From the NCBI GenBank assembly GCA_902628965.1, contig CACOPB010000001.1, positions 1-64,000 of the forward strand: a stretch of DNA of 64,000 nt, read 5' to 3'. Under the pieces are notes generated by a model. That model was not told where the DNA came from and searched no databases. It saw only the letters and a list, made by a program, of their open reading frames with translations. Source of the DNA: an uncultured Pelagibacteraceae bacterium. GTDB lineage: Bacteria > Pseudomonadota > Alphaproteobacteria > Pelagibacterales > Pelagibacteraceae. Positions within the stretch are counted from its first letter, which is position 1. Every line of letters begins with the position of its first letter. A program made the position numbers and the translations under genes. Shown piece by piece: positions 8,384 to 18,156 of the stretch.

Positions 8384-11035
8384 TTAAAAGTTTAAAGATA
8401 TATCTCTATGAACTGAGTTACACCTTGCAACAAATTTAGCTTGCTCTTTAGTTAATCTGTTTTGAAGTCTTAGACCAATATTATGTTTAATAACATCATT
8501 ATATTTAGTTAATTCAGGCATCAAATTCTTTTTAGCATCATCTCTCCATGAAACCTCTAAATTAAAAAGATTGAAAGTTTCTGAACCTACTTCAACTAAT
8601 TTTTGCTCATCTATCTCATCATTATCTATAACAGATATTAGGTCATCTAATTTATTTGCAAATTCTTCAGTTCCAGAAATTTCTCCTAATTTTTCAAAAA
8701 GATTATCAATGATTGATATTGCGTTTTCATAATTTTTATTATCTATGGTATATTTTAATTCTTTTATTTCTGATGAAAGTTCTTTCAATTTTTCATTATC
8801 ATTTATAAACATTACTATTTGATCCAGAGTTTCATAAGCCTCATCAACGTTTTTTCTATACCTTTTTGTTCTAGTGTTTTTTGCTTTGTGTAATATTTCA
8901 AATTCTCCATTTTTATCTTTCCAACTTTCAGGAATTCTATTTTGAAGCTCATTAATTTCTAGCTCATAATTCTCAATTTTTAATTCCAATTTATTTTTAG
9001 CTGATAAATTATCGTCGTCTAAATTTCTAATTTCCGCTTTAGTTTTTTTAATTTTCTGATCTATTTTTCTAATTTTTTTCTCAATTTTTCTTACATTGAA
9101 ATGTAAATCCCTATAATCTTTTGTAAATAACTCATATTCCTCCTCCGTTTTTTGAAGTTTTTTTACAATAGCAAAAGTCCCAAGCGCATTATCAAAATGC
9201 TCTTCAAAAATATCTAGTTTATCTATTGGAAGATTTGCTGGAGTTAATTTCTGCATATCTTTTATTGCATTAGTTATTCTTTGTTCTTCAGTGTTATAAA
9301 TTGCAAATTTGTACTCTTGTAAGCAATATTGTAGCTTTGGATTCATCGGTGGTGGAGCAACGTTCGATGTTAAATATGTTCTTGCTGGAAGGTAATTTAC
9401 TAATGATGGATAGAAACCGACAATTCCAAGACCTATTAATTGTAAAATAATGAATGGAACTACACCTTTCCAGATATTTAAAGTAGTAACAAGTTTTGAA
9501 GCTACACCTTTTAAGTAAAATAGTGCAAAACCAAATGGTGGTGTTAAAAATGAGGTTTGCAAATTCACCCCAATCATTACACCAAGCCAAATTGCACTTA
9601 CATTAGCTCCTGGTTCAGCTAATAAAATTGGAGCAATTATAGGAACAACAACTACAGCTATTTCAATAAAATCAAGAAAGAAACCTAGTAAGAAAATCAC
9701 TGCCATTACAACGATAAACTGTGTCCAAAATCCACCTGGTAGATCTTGAAGAAAATCTCTTACTAACTCTTCACCTCCAAACGCTCTAAATCCAGAGGTT
9801 AACATTGCAGCACCTAATAAAATTATAAAAACCATTGAAGTCGTTACGCATGTTTCTGTAACAACCTCTCTTAAAACATTCTCAATTTTGTACGCTCTCC
9901 AAAAACTCCATATAATTCCAATTAAAAAAGTAATTGTAAAAAATCCTGTTATAAAAATTGCTGTAAGATCTCTAGTTTCTACAGCCTTAATATTTAAATT
10001 ATAATTCTTAGATAAAATATAAATTGGAATGACTGATAAAATTGCAATTATAATTGGATAATAAGCATCTTTTTTTCCTTTATGTAAACGATAACCTGCC
10101 ATCATAGTTGCACCTATTGCTCCAATAGATCCAGCTTGATTAACGGTTGCAATACCTAAAAGTATAGATCCTAAAACCGCAAAAATTAAAGCAAGAGGAG
10201 GAATAATTACTATTAAAACCTTCATCCAAAATTTTGAGTCAAAATTTCCTTTAAATGGCACAGGGGGAGCTGCTTTTGGATTTAATCTTGCATACACAAA
10301 CACATAAAGCATATACAAACCAACCAGCACTAAACCAGGTAATAGTGCCCCCAAAAACATATCTCCTGCAGAAGTAGATCCCACTCTAAATTCTCCAGGC
10401 ATATTAAATTCACCAGTTAAAATTTTGTAATCAGTCTGACGCATAGTATTTGCAACGTCTGCTGCGCTAGCTAATTGATCGGCTATAATAATTAATACAA
10501 TAGAAGGAGGTATAATTTGTCCAAGAGTTCCTGATGAACAAACAATTCCACTTGCTAAACTTTTATCGTATTTATTATTGAGCATTGTGGGTAATGATAT
10601 TAATCCCATTGCTATTACTGTTGCGCCAACAATACCCGTGGTTGCTGCAAGTAATGCCCCAACAAAAATTACTGATATTCCTAAACCTCCAGGTATAGGT
10701 CCAAACAACTGCCCCATTGTAACTAAAAGATCTTCCGCAATTTTTGATTTTTGCAGCATGATCCCCATGAAAATAAATAAAGGAATGGCTATTAAAGTAT
10801 CGGTTTCTACATCCCAGTAGTTACTCCTAAAGTTTGTAATACCGGCGGTTAACCATTCTTTAGGGCCATCAACAGCAAAATAAGCGCTACTATCTCCTGC
10901 AAATATATAACCAAAAAAAGCAGCTAGCCCGATTGAAATTATTGCTGATCCAGGTAATGCAAAAGCTACTGGAAAACCAGAAGCTAATGCTCCAATCATT
11001 ATAATTACAAGTAAAGCTAAAAATAAATGTTCCAT
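8384..11035 (-). CDS. TRAP transporter large permease (DctM) with coiled-coil C-terminal extension
   Basis: DctM motifs (GIVGATVIAMGLISLPTML, CSSGTLGQIIPPSIVLI, NLQTSFLTPPFGFALFYLKG), then Lys/Glu-rich helical region from about 9345 to 8384. Confidence 0.92.
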   Translation of the reverse strand: MEHLFLALLVIIMIGALASGFPVAFALPGSAIISIGLAAFFGYIFAGDSSAYFAVDGPKEWLTAGITNFRSNYWDVETDTLIAIPLFIFMGIMLQKSKIAEDLLVTMGQLFGPIPGGLGISVIFVGALLAATTGIVGATVIAMGLISLPTMLNNKYDKSLASGIVCSSGTLGQIIPPSIVLIIIADQLASAADVANTMRQTDYKILTGEFNMPGEFRVGSTSAGDMFLGALLPGLVLVGLYMLYVFVYARLNPKAAPPVPFKGNFDSKFWMKVLIVIIPPLALIFAVLGSILLGIATVNQAGSIGAIGATMMAGYRLHKGKKDAYYPIIIAILSVIPIYILSKNYNLNIKAVETRDLTAIFITGFFTITFLIGIIWSFWRAYKIENVLREVVTETCVTTSMVFIILLGAAMLTSGFRAFGGEELVRDFLQDLPGGFWTQFIVVMAVIFLLGFFLDFIEIAVVVVPIIAPILLAEPGANVSAIWLGVMIGVNLQTSFLTPPFGFALFYLKGVASKLVTTLNIWKGVVPFIILQLIGLGIVGFYPSLVNYLPARTYLTSNVAPPPMNPKLQYCLQEYKFAIYNTEEQRITNAIKDMQKLTPANLPIDKLDIFEEHFDNALGTFAIVKKLQKTEEEYELFTKDYRDLHFNVRKIEKKIRKIDQKIKKTKAEIRNLDDDNLSAKNKLELKIENYELEINELQNRIPESWKDKNGEFEILHKAKNTRTKRYRKNVDEAYETLDQIVMFINDNEKLKELSSEIKELKYTIDNKNYENAISIIDNLFEKLGEISGTEEFANKLDDLISVIDNDEIDEQKLVEVGSETFNLFNLEVSWRDDAKKNLMPELTKYNDVIKHNIGLRLQNRLTKEQAKFVARCNSVHRDISLNF

Positions 11036-11038
11036 TAT

Positions 11039-12022
11039 TTAATTCTTTAAAAGTTTATGACTGCTACTCATAAAGTAGCTAGTGAATTGAGTTAACATAC
11101 TTACTGCAAAAACAGCTAAATAAACTGCCATTAGATAAAGTAAATATAATCCGTTTGAACCTTGCTGCGTAATTTCAAATGAAATTACAGGACCATTGAT
11201 GATACTAGCTTTGCCCCCCATGCCTAAAAATATTACAATCAAACATAAAGGAATTCCTAGAATTAATGACCCAATTGCATTAGTCCATGCTTTTTTACGT
11301 TCACTAAAACCAGTATAAAGAACATCAACTCTAACATGGCCCTCGTGAATTAAAGCATAGGCGCTGGCAAATAAATAAAGAGCTGCATACCAAAAACGAA
11401 CAAGATCTCCCTGAAATGCCTGTTCATACTGAAATATGAATCTTGAGAGAACTATCAAAAATTCACTTCCAACAACTAAAACTGCTAGCCAAATAAACCC
11501 TACAGATCTTGTAAAAAAACCAATTACAAAAGAAGCCAATATTAAAGGAAAGTGTATATATGTAATTCTGAAAGCAGGTATTACTAAATTAATTTTAAGT
11601 TGTTCTCCAAAAATTGGCTCAACTAGTTTTTCCACAACCATAAATGAGATTAAAAAATCTGCTACTCCAACTATTAACACGGCCCAGAAAGAAGATCTTA
11701 CAACGTAAGCCGTAATTTTCGTTAAGATCTCAGAGTCGGTTTGTAATGTTTGTTTTATAGATTTTAGAACAAAAAAAATAACACCTATGAAAGACGCAAA
11801 ATAAAATAGTAATTGAATATATGACAAGTTTATTGCTAGCCCCTCTAAAGGTTTATTTAATTTTTTAAATCCAAATAATTCATAATGAGCAAAAAGTTTT
11901 TTTACTCCTGGCCAATCAAACCAAACTGTTAAAACATTATTGATGAGAAAAACTAATGTTAAGGCTAAAATAGAATAACTAAATATTCTTATTAAAATAG
12001 ATAAGTTATTTTTGGCCATCAT
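11039..12022 (-). CDS. TRAP transporter small permease (DctQ, enlarged)
   Basis: Multi-TM; RFWYAALYLFASAYALIHEGHVRVDVLY. Confidence 0.88.
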   Translation of the reverse strand: MMAKNNLSILIRIFSYSILALTLVFLINNVLTVWFDWPGVKKLFAHYELFGFKKLNKPLEGLAINLSYIQLLFYFASFIGVIFFVLKSIKQTLQTDSEILTKITAYVVRSSFWAVLIVGVADFLISFMVVEKLVEPIFGEQLKINLVIPAFRITYIHFPLILASFVIGFFTRSVGFIWLAVLVVGSEFLIVLSRFIFQYEQAFQGDLVRFWYAALYLFASAYALIHEGHVRVDVLYTGFSERKKAWTNAIGSLILGIPLCLIVIFLGMGGKASIINGPVISFEITQQGSNGLYLLYLMAVYLAVFAVSMLTQFTSYFMSSSHKLLKN

Positions 12023-12051
12023 ATTAAAAATCTTTTAATGATATATAAAAA

Positions 12052-12073
12052 GAGGGCCCGTTTAAGGGCCCTC
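12052..12073 (-). terminator. Hairpin between dctP and dctQ with U-tract
   Basis: GAGGGCCC / GGGCCCTC 8-bp perfect stem, then TTTTT on the minus strand. Confidence 0.8.
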
Positions 12074-12093
12074 CAATAATAATTGGAATTAAA

Positions 12094-13218
12094 TTATACT
12101 CCTAATGCTCTATTTCTTTGAGCAACATATGGCCCGTCAGACAAGTTAGTCCAAGCACCAATTTCCTTACGACCTTTAACAAAGGCAGCATGTACTTTCT
12201 TAGCAAGAGCACTATGTTGTTGAACTTCATCGAAAACTTCAGCAGCACCTTTAGCGAAAGCATCATAAACTTTATCGTTAAACTTCTCTAGTTTAACTCC
12301 ACTTTCGTTTACTAATCGCGCTAGTGCAGCTCCGTTTTTAGCATTGTATTCAGCCATTGTAGTTGTGTCAGCCCAATCACATGCAGTTTTAATAATTAAC
12401 TGATCTGATTTTGACAAACTAGTAAACCAAGATTTATTAACACCACATGCTAACGTAGATCCTGGTTCATGCATTCCTGGATAGTAATAATACTTAGCAG
12501 CTTCCTGGAATTTCATCGCTTCATCATTCCAAGGTCCTACCCATTCTGTTGCATCAATTGCGCCTGACACAAGGTTTTCATAAATTTGTCCACCAGGTAG
12601 TGAAATTGGAGAACCACCAAGTTTTCCAAGAACTTGTCCACCTAAACCAGGCATACGCATTTTTAAACCTTTAAAGTCATTAGCTGATCTAATTTTTTTA
12701 TTAAACCAACCACCCATTTGCACTCCAGTATTACCAGCAGCAAAACTTTGTGTACCAAAATCGTCGGTCAATTCATCCCACAACTCTTGTCCACCAGCAA
12801 ACTTTAACCACGCATTCATTTCAGCATATGTGAAACCAAATGGAACTGCAGTAAAATATCCAAATGCAGGGTGTTTTTTAACCCAATAGTAATCAGCACC
12901 GTGATACATTTGTGAGTTACCTGATGCAACTTCATCAAACGAGTCAAATGCTTTAACTCTTTCATTAGCGGCGTAATAAGTGACTTGAATTCGACCATCA
13001 CTCATGTCGCTTAATCTTTGAGCAAGTCTTTGTGCGCCAGTTCCTAAGCCTGGAAAATCTCTAGGCCAAGTTGCTACCATAGAAGCTTCTACTCTTTCTT
13101 TGGCAACAGCTGGAGCAGATAAAGCAACAGCAGCAACACCAGTTGCAGCTGCGGTCTTAAAGAACTTTCTTCTTGAAGGTGATCTAGAAACCTTCAATGA
13201 TTTTTTTTCTTTAATCAT
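12094..13218 (-). CDS. TRAP substrate-binding protein (DctP, TakP-like), Tat signal
   Basis: SPSRRKFFK Tat motif; GAIDATEWVGPWND motif of the TakP-type group. Confidence 0.9.
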   Translation of the reverse strand: MIKEKKSLKVSRSPSRRKFFKTAAATGVAAVALSAPAVAKERVEASMVATWPRDFPGLGTGAQRLAQRLSDMSDGRIQVTYYAANERVKAFDSFDEVASGNSQMYHGADYYWVKKHPAFGYFTAVPFGFTYAEMNAWLKFAGGQELWDELTDDFGTQSFAAGNTGVQMGGWFNKKIRSANDFKGLKMRMPGLGGQVLGKLGGSPISLPGGQIYENLVSGAIDATEWVGPWNDEAMKFQEAAKYYYYPGMHEPGSTLACGVNKSWFTSLSKSDQLIIKTACDWADTTTMAEYNAKNGAALARLVNESGVKLEKFNDKVYDAFAKGAAEVFDEVQQHSALAKKVHAAFVKGRKEIGAWTNLSDGPYVAQRNRALGV

Positions 13219-13303
13219 TAGTTATCTCCTCTTCGTTGTTAATTAACTAATAAGATTTAATTACAAATGAGCCTGTGAGTCTAGATTAAAATAACAAATG
13301 AAT

Positions 13304-13316
13304 ATTGTATTACAAT
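13304..13316. promoter_or_regulatory. Palindrome upstream of dctP, GntR-like operator shape
   Basis: ATTGTA-T-TACAAT about 90 bp upstream of the dctP start. Confidence 0.35.
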
Positions 13317-13346
13317 CTGAGGTAGTAAATTTAATATTGATAGATT

Positions 13347-13523
13347 TTATTTTTTATCAAAAAAGGCCTCGTAGAGCATCATTGATATTGCTAAAGCCAT
13401 CAAAATGTAAACGGGTATAACATCAAGAAAACCGATCATCATTGATCTTGTAAGTGTTGTAGCTAACCCAATAAGAAAAAAAATTGCAAATGAAAGTCCG
13501 ATAAGAGTTACAAGTTTATTCAT
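13347..13523 (-). CDS. Small membrane protein overlapping the amidase 3' end
   Basis: Likely start MNKLVTLIGLSFAIFFLIG at 13523; ATGAATAA overlap with amidase stop. Confidence 0.6.
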   Translation of the reverse strand: MNKLVTLIGLSFAIFFLIGLATTLTRSMMIGFLDVIPVYILMALAISMMLYEAFFDKK

Positions 13524-14868
13524 TAAATTTCTCACTTTCCTTTTCAAGCCAACTGCAGACACCTAAAAAACGATTATCATCATACTTCTCACCAATCACT
13601 TGAATACCTAATGGTAAATTATTTTCTCCTTGAAGTAAAGGAAGAGAAACACATGGTGTACCTAGATAAGACCATACTTTATTGAAATCTGCAGAGCCAG
13701 TGCTTTTTAATCCTTTTAAAGCAATACCCGGACTGGACGGGGATAAAACTCCATGATAATCCTCGAATACTTCTTTATATGAGTCGTAACTTCTTTTCAT
13801 AAAATCTATTGCTTCAGCATAATCCTTTGCAGAATGTTTTTTTCCATTAGCAATTGCATTTTGCAAAATTTTTGACAGTTTTGTTTTAAATTTTTTATAA
13901 TAGTCACTAAAATTATTAGCTAAATCAGTTTCATAAATTATTTGATGATACTTATGAATATCTTTGAAATATGACGGGGTATCATGAATTTCAATATTTT
14001 TTTTAAATGATTTAACAAAATACTCAAAAGCTTCTTTTGATTTTTTATCAATTGTTTTCCAAAACTCAGTTTTATAAAAAATGAACTTTGGTTCATATAA
14101 AGGACCCTTTTTTACTGCGTCGACCATACCGCTTGAAGAATAATAGACAGTGGCGGGGTCATGGGAGTCTTTTTTAATTAATTCTTTAACTAGATAAGCA
14201 ATATCCTCGACTTTTTTTCCAAAAACACCAATGTGATCAAGTTTCTCTGAAGTTTTTAACACTCCATTTCTTGAGATTAAGCCGTACGAAGGTTTGTATC
14301 CAACAACACCACAATATGATGCTGGTCTTATTATTGATCCTCCTGTTTGTGACCCAACAGATAGTGGGGCCATGAAAGATGCTACTACCGCTGCAGAACC
14401 GCTCGATGATCCTCCAGGTGTTCGCGAGTAATCATGTGGATTTTTTGTTTTAGATGGATTTAAATAAGCTAGCTCTGTAGTAACTGTTTTACCCATTACA
14501 ATTGCACCAGATCCATGAAGTAAATCTATTATTTCTGCATTTTGAGAATATGATTTTCCTTTTCTTATTGGTGTTCCACATTCAGTAGGCATATCTAAAG
14601 TTCCAACAATATCTTTAACGGCAACTGGAATTCCATGCAAAGGACCTATGGGTTTGCCAGATTTTTTATAATCATCTGATTCTTTTGCTTTTTCTAATAG
14701 CAATTCCTTATCAAAGAAAGCCCAGGCATTTATATCTTTTTCAAATTTATTAATTCTTTCAATATAAGCCTCGCATATTTCAACAGATGTTATTTGAGAG
14801 TTTGAAATTTTGGTGATTAATTCTTCAACGGAAAAATTTATAATTTCATTCATCAACTTAGTTTGCAA
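13516..14868 (-). CDS. Amidase signature family protein
   Basis: GPLHGIPVAVKDI, TPGGSSSGSAAVVAS, GSQTGGSIIRPASYCG. Confidence 0.93.
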   Translation of the reverse strand: MQTKLMNEIINFSVEELITKISNSQITSVEICEAYIERINKFEKDINAWAFFDKELLLEKAKESDDYKKSGKPIGPLHGIPVAVKDIVGTLDMPTECGTPIRKGKSYSQNAEIIDLLHGSGAIVMGKTVTTELAYLNPSKTKNPHDYSRTPGGSSSGSAAVVASFMAPLSVGSQTGGSIIRPASYCGVVGYKPSYGLISRNGVLKTSEKLDHIGVFGKKVEDIAYLVKELIKKDSHDPATVYYSSSGMVDAVKKGPLYEPKFIFYKTEFWKTIDKKSKEAFEYFVKSFKKNIEIHDTPSYFKDIHKYHQIIYETDLANNFSDYYKKFKTKLSKILQNAIANGKKHSAKDYAEAIDFMKRSYDSYKEVFEDYHGVLSPSSPGIALKGLKSTGSADFNKVWSYLGTPCVSLPLLQGENNLPLGIQVIGEKYDDNRFLGVCSWLEKESEKFNE

Positions 14869-16219
14869 ATAACTGATCAGGGAGCCATAAAGCTATACCT
14901 GGAAATAAATACATTAAAACCATTCCAAGAATAACAATTGCTAAAAAAGGCATTATTCCTTTAAATACTTCGATTAATTCAACATTTTTAGATTGCACAC
15001 CTTTTAGATAATAAGCTGACATTGCCATGGGGGGTGTTAAAAATGAAGTTTGCAAATTTAAAGCAATTAACATTGCAAAAAAGTAAGGGTTAACTCCGAA
15101 AAATTCAACTAATGGTAAAAATATTGGTACAAATATAATTAATATTTCAGTCCATTCTAACGGCCAACCTAATAAAAATATTATAATTTGTGTAATAACC
15201 AAAAATTGCCAAGGTTTAATATCCATTGACTTGAAAAAATGTTCGAAGACCTCGTGTCCACCTAAATATGAAAATACGGACGCAAATGTCCAAGAACCAA
15301 TGAATAACCACATAATCATTGCAGTGGTTTTTGCTGTTAAAAAAACTGACTCTTTAAAATTTTTCCATTTAAGCGACTTATAAAAGAAAGATAAAACCAA
15401 AGCTCCAAATGCACCCACTCCTGCTGCTTCTGCTGGAGTTGCCAAACCAGCAAGAATACTTCCTAAAACTAAAATAATAAGAGAGAATAAAGGTAAAAAA
15501 GAAACTAAAACTTCCTTCAATATAACTGCTCTTGGAGGTATTTCTTCTTTAGGAGGTTTTGGTGCTATTGATGGATTGAAGTAAGCCAAAATAATAGCGT
15601 ATAAAATATATAATCCTGCTAACATTAAACCTGGAAATATTGCTGCTGCAAATAATCTTAGGGGTGATAGCTGAGCTATTACAGCATAAACGATTAACAT
15701 AATACTTGGTGGTATTAAAATTCCTAAACAGCCACCAGCACATATAACTCCTGAGGCAAATTTTTTATCATAACCAGCCTTGACCATCGCTGGCCATGCG
15801 AGTAAACCCATTAAAGTTACAACGGCACCAATTATACCTGTAGCTGTTGAAAATAAAGTACATGTAATCAAAGCCGCGACTGCCATCGACGCTGGGAGAG
15901 AATGAGAGGCAAGCCTAATTGCATAAAATAACCTTGCAACTATTCCTGCTCTTTCAACTAAATATCCCATAAATAAAAATAAGGGTACGGCGGTAAGAAC
16001 ATGATTATCCATTACGGAATAGGTGTTTTGAACAAATAGTTTAAATATCCTATTATCAAATAGATGATCCATTCTGGATGGATCAAAATATGCATAATAA
16101 CCAAATCCTAATCCCATTGCCATTAAAGTAAAGGCAATCGGAAAACCTAAAAGAACTGCAAACAAAAATATTACCATCATTAAAATAGCAATTTCTGGAT
16201 TTGTTAGACTAAACAACAT
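14858..16219 (-). CDS. TRAP transporter large permease (DctM)
   Basis: ICAGGCLGILIPPSIMLIVYA; NLQTSFLTPPMAMSAYYLKG. Confidence 0.95.
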   Translation of the reverse strand: MLFSLTNPEIAILMMVIFLFAVLLGFPIAFTLMAMGLGFGYYAYFDPSRMDHLFDNRIFKLFVQNTYSVMDNHVLTAVPLFLFMGYLVERAGIVARLFYAIRLASHSLPASMAVAALITCTLFSTATGIIGAVVTLMGLLAWPAMVKAGYDKKFASGVICAGGCLGILIPPSIMLIVYAVIAQLSPLRLFAAAIFPGLMLAGLYILYAIILAYFNPSIAPKPPKEEIPPRAVILKEVLVSFLPLFSLIILVLGSILAGLATPAEAAGVGAFGALVLSFFYKSLKWKNFKESVFLTAKTTAMIMWLFIGSWTFASVFSYLGGHEVFEHFFKSMDIKPWQFLVITQIIIFLLGWPLEWTEILIIFVPIFLPLVEFFGVNPYFFAMLIALNLQTSFLTPPMAMSAYYLKGVQSKNVELIEVFKGIMPFLAIVILGMVLMYLFPGIALWLPDQLFAN

Positions 16220-16799
16220 CTATATCTTCTTCCTCTTTAGATTTTCTCATTAAAATTTTTTCAGTTTCTTCAGCACCAGCTTCTCTTTCAGGCCAGTGTC
16301 CAGTTTTAATACAAATAATTGCTCTAAAAACTTCACTTACTCCTTGAATGGTAAGAAGTATACCTGATAAAGGTATCAATGATTTAGCCATATAAATTTG
16401 GATTTGTGCGGGACTATTCCAACTAGTTTCTTTTACCATCCATGCTTTAGCGGCATATTCATATCCATAAAAAGCAAGGGCAATTACACCAGGAAAAAAG
16501 AAAATAAAATACAATACCAAATCTATCCATCCTTGAACTTTCGTTGGGAATAATCTGTAAATTACATCTCCCCTGACATGAGCCTCAGTTGCTAAAGTGT
16601 ATGCACCTGCCATCATGAAAATAGCCCCATACATCTGAAGACTAAAATCAAAATTCCATAAAGTTGGAGCGTTAAAAGCATAAGCCATTATTACCTCATA
16701 GCATGTTCCACCCATTAATATTACAATACACCATGAAAAGGCTTTTCCCATTGAGGAGCTGAGGGTATCGGCAAATTTTATATAAGAATACATAAACAA
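16209..16799 (-). CDS. TRAP transporter small permease (DctQ)
   Basis: 4-TM; AYTLATEAHVRGDVIYR; overlaps dctM. Confidence 0.9.
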   Translation of the reverse strand: MFMYSYIKFADTLSSSMGKAFSWCIVILMGGTCYEVIMAYAFNAPTLWNFDFSLQMYGAIFMMAGAYTLATEAHVRGDVIYRLFPTKVQGWIDLVLYFIFFFPGVIALAFYGYEYAAKAWMVKETSWNSPAQIQIYMAKSLIPLSGILLTIQGVSEVFRAIICIKTGHWPEREAGAEETEKILMRKSKEEEDIDVV

Positions 16800-16839
16800 T
16801 TAACTTATCTTAATTTTCTTATTTTATTCAATTAAAAAA

Positions 16840-16861
16840 AAGGGGGCCGTAAAGCCCCCTT
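16840..16861 (-). terminator. Hairpin between dctP and dctQ with U-tract
   Basis: AAGGGGGC / GCCCCCTT perfect stem followed by a T-run on the minus strand. Confidence 0.8.
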
Positions 16862-16882
16862 AATTTTTGATATTTTTAAACC

Positions 16883-18040
16883 TTAAATTTTAACTTTCGC
16901 TAACGGACCAAACTCATTTTCATAAGCAAGTCTGTAGTTAGGTTGATTCATTAATAAGTATTTCATAACTCTTTTCGCGTAAGCTTTTTGTGAATCAACA
17001 ATCTTCTTAAAGAACGGATCTTTAGAAGAGAAATCACCTACAACTTTATCCCAACCTTTTAACTGCTCTGCAAGAATTGCATCTGAAGTTTGGTAAACAT
17101 TTACTTTATGTTCATTCATCAGTTTTGATAAATCAGCAGAGTATCTTACCAAAGCTTTAAAGTAGTTAGCAGTATTTGCTGCATAAGAAGCATTTTTTAA
17201 GATTGCTTGGTTTGCAGGAGATAAGCTATTAAATGTCTTTTTGTTAATCGGTATTTCAAACATCTCTTGTGATTGGTGGAAAGATCCTAAGTGATAATGC
17301 TTAGATACATCTTGCATACCAAACTGAGAGTCTGATGTAGGGTTGTTAAACTCAGCAGCTTCAATCAAACCAGTTTTCATTGCTGGCTGAATTTCACCAC
17401 CTGGTAATTGTCTAACTACCATTCCCATTGCAGTAAGAACGTTAGTTGCAAGACCAACTGTTCTATACTTCATACCTTTAACGTCAGATACTTTAGTTAC
17501 GTTCTTTTTGAACCAACCAAACGGCTGAGCAGGCATTGGCATTGCGAAAACACCGACGTAGTCATATCCAACTTTAGCTAGTGTTTCTTCATATAATGCT
17601 CTTCCACCACCTTCTTCCATCCAAGCCATTACTTCTTGAGATGATAGACCATATGATGGGCCTGTTCCGAAAAGAGACGCGGCAGGATTTTTTCCATACC
17701 AGTAAGCAGTAACCCAGTGACCCATATCAAGTACACCGTCACTTACAGCTTGTCCAATTTCTCCAGTTTTTACAACTGCTCCAACAGGTTGAAGATCAAT
17801 TTTTAAACTTCCACCTGACATGTCTCCTACCATTTTGGCATAATCTCCAGCCATTTCAAAAAAGATGTTTGCGCCTGAAGGCCAAGCTGCCTGCATCTTT
17901 AATGTTTGTGGAGCACCAAATGCAACGTTCGGCATTGCTACAGCTGTTGCTGCTGCTGCACCTGTCGCTGCTGCGGCTTTGAAGAACTTTCTTCTTGAAG
18001 GAGTTTTAGAACTCCTCAATGATTTTTTATCTTTAATCAT
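16883..18040 (-). CDS. TRAP substrate-binding protein (DctP), Tat signal
   Basis: TPSRRKFFKAAAATGAAAATAVAMPN; DctP fold sequence. Confidence 0.9.
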   Translation of the reverse strand: MIKDKKSLRSSKTPSRRKFFKAAAATGAAAATAVAMPNVAFGAPQTLKMQAAWPSGANIFFEMAGDYAKMVGDMSGGSLKIDLQPVGAVVKTGEIGQAVSDGVLDMGHWVTAYWYGKNPAASLFGTGPSYGLSSQEVMAWMEEGGGRALYEETLAKVGYDYVGVFAMPMPAQPFGWFKKNVTKVSDVKGMKYRTVGLATNVLTAMGMVVRQLPGGEIQPAMKTGLIEAAEFNNPTSDSQFGMQDVSKHYHLGSFHQSQEMFEIPINKKTFNSLSPANQAILKNASYAANTANYFKALVRYSADLSKLMNEHKVNVYQTSDAILAEQLKGWDKVVGDFSSKDPFFKKIVDSQKAYAKRVMKYLLMNQPNYRLAYENEFGPLAKVKI

Positions 18041-18156
18041 TAGTTTCTCCTCTATTAGTTAATTAACTTCGCGCAGTAAAATATAAATGAAGATTAGAGT
18101 CCATAGTGAAAATGACCCATGCAGATTTAGATTCAATCTTGAGTAGAAAATACAAC

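Noticed and set aside
9294-9590. 98-aa minus ORF inside dctM
   Set aside because: Alternative frame of the 883-aa DctM gene with no recognisable domain.
10578-10820. Antisense 80-aa ORF over dctM, and similar antisense ORFs elsewhere (e.g. 3347-3592, 11436-11708, 22326-22869, 25483-25743, 60802-61152)
   Set aside because: All overlap well-supported genes and look like reverse-frame translations of conserved coding sequence.
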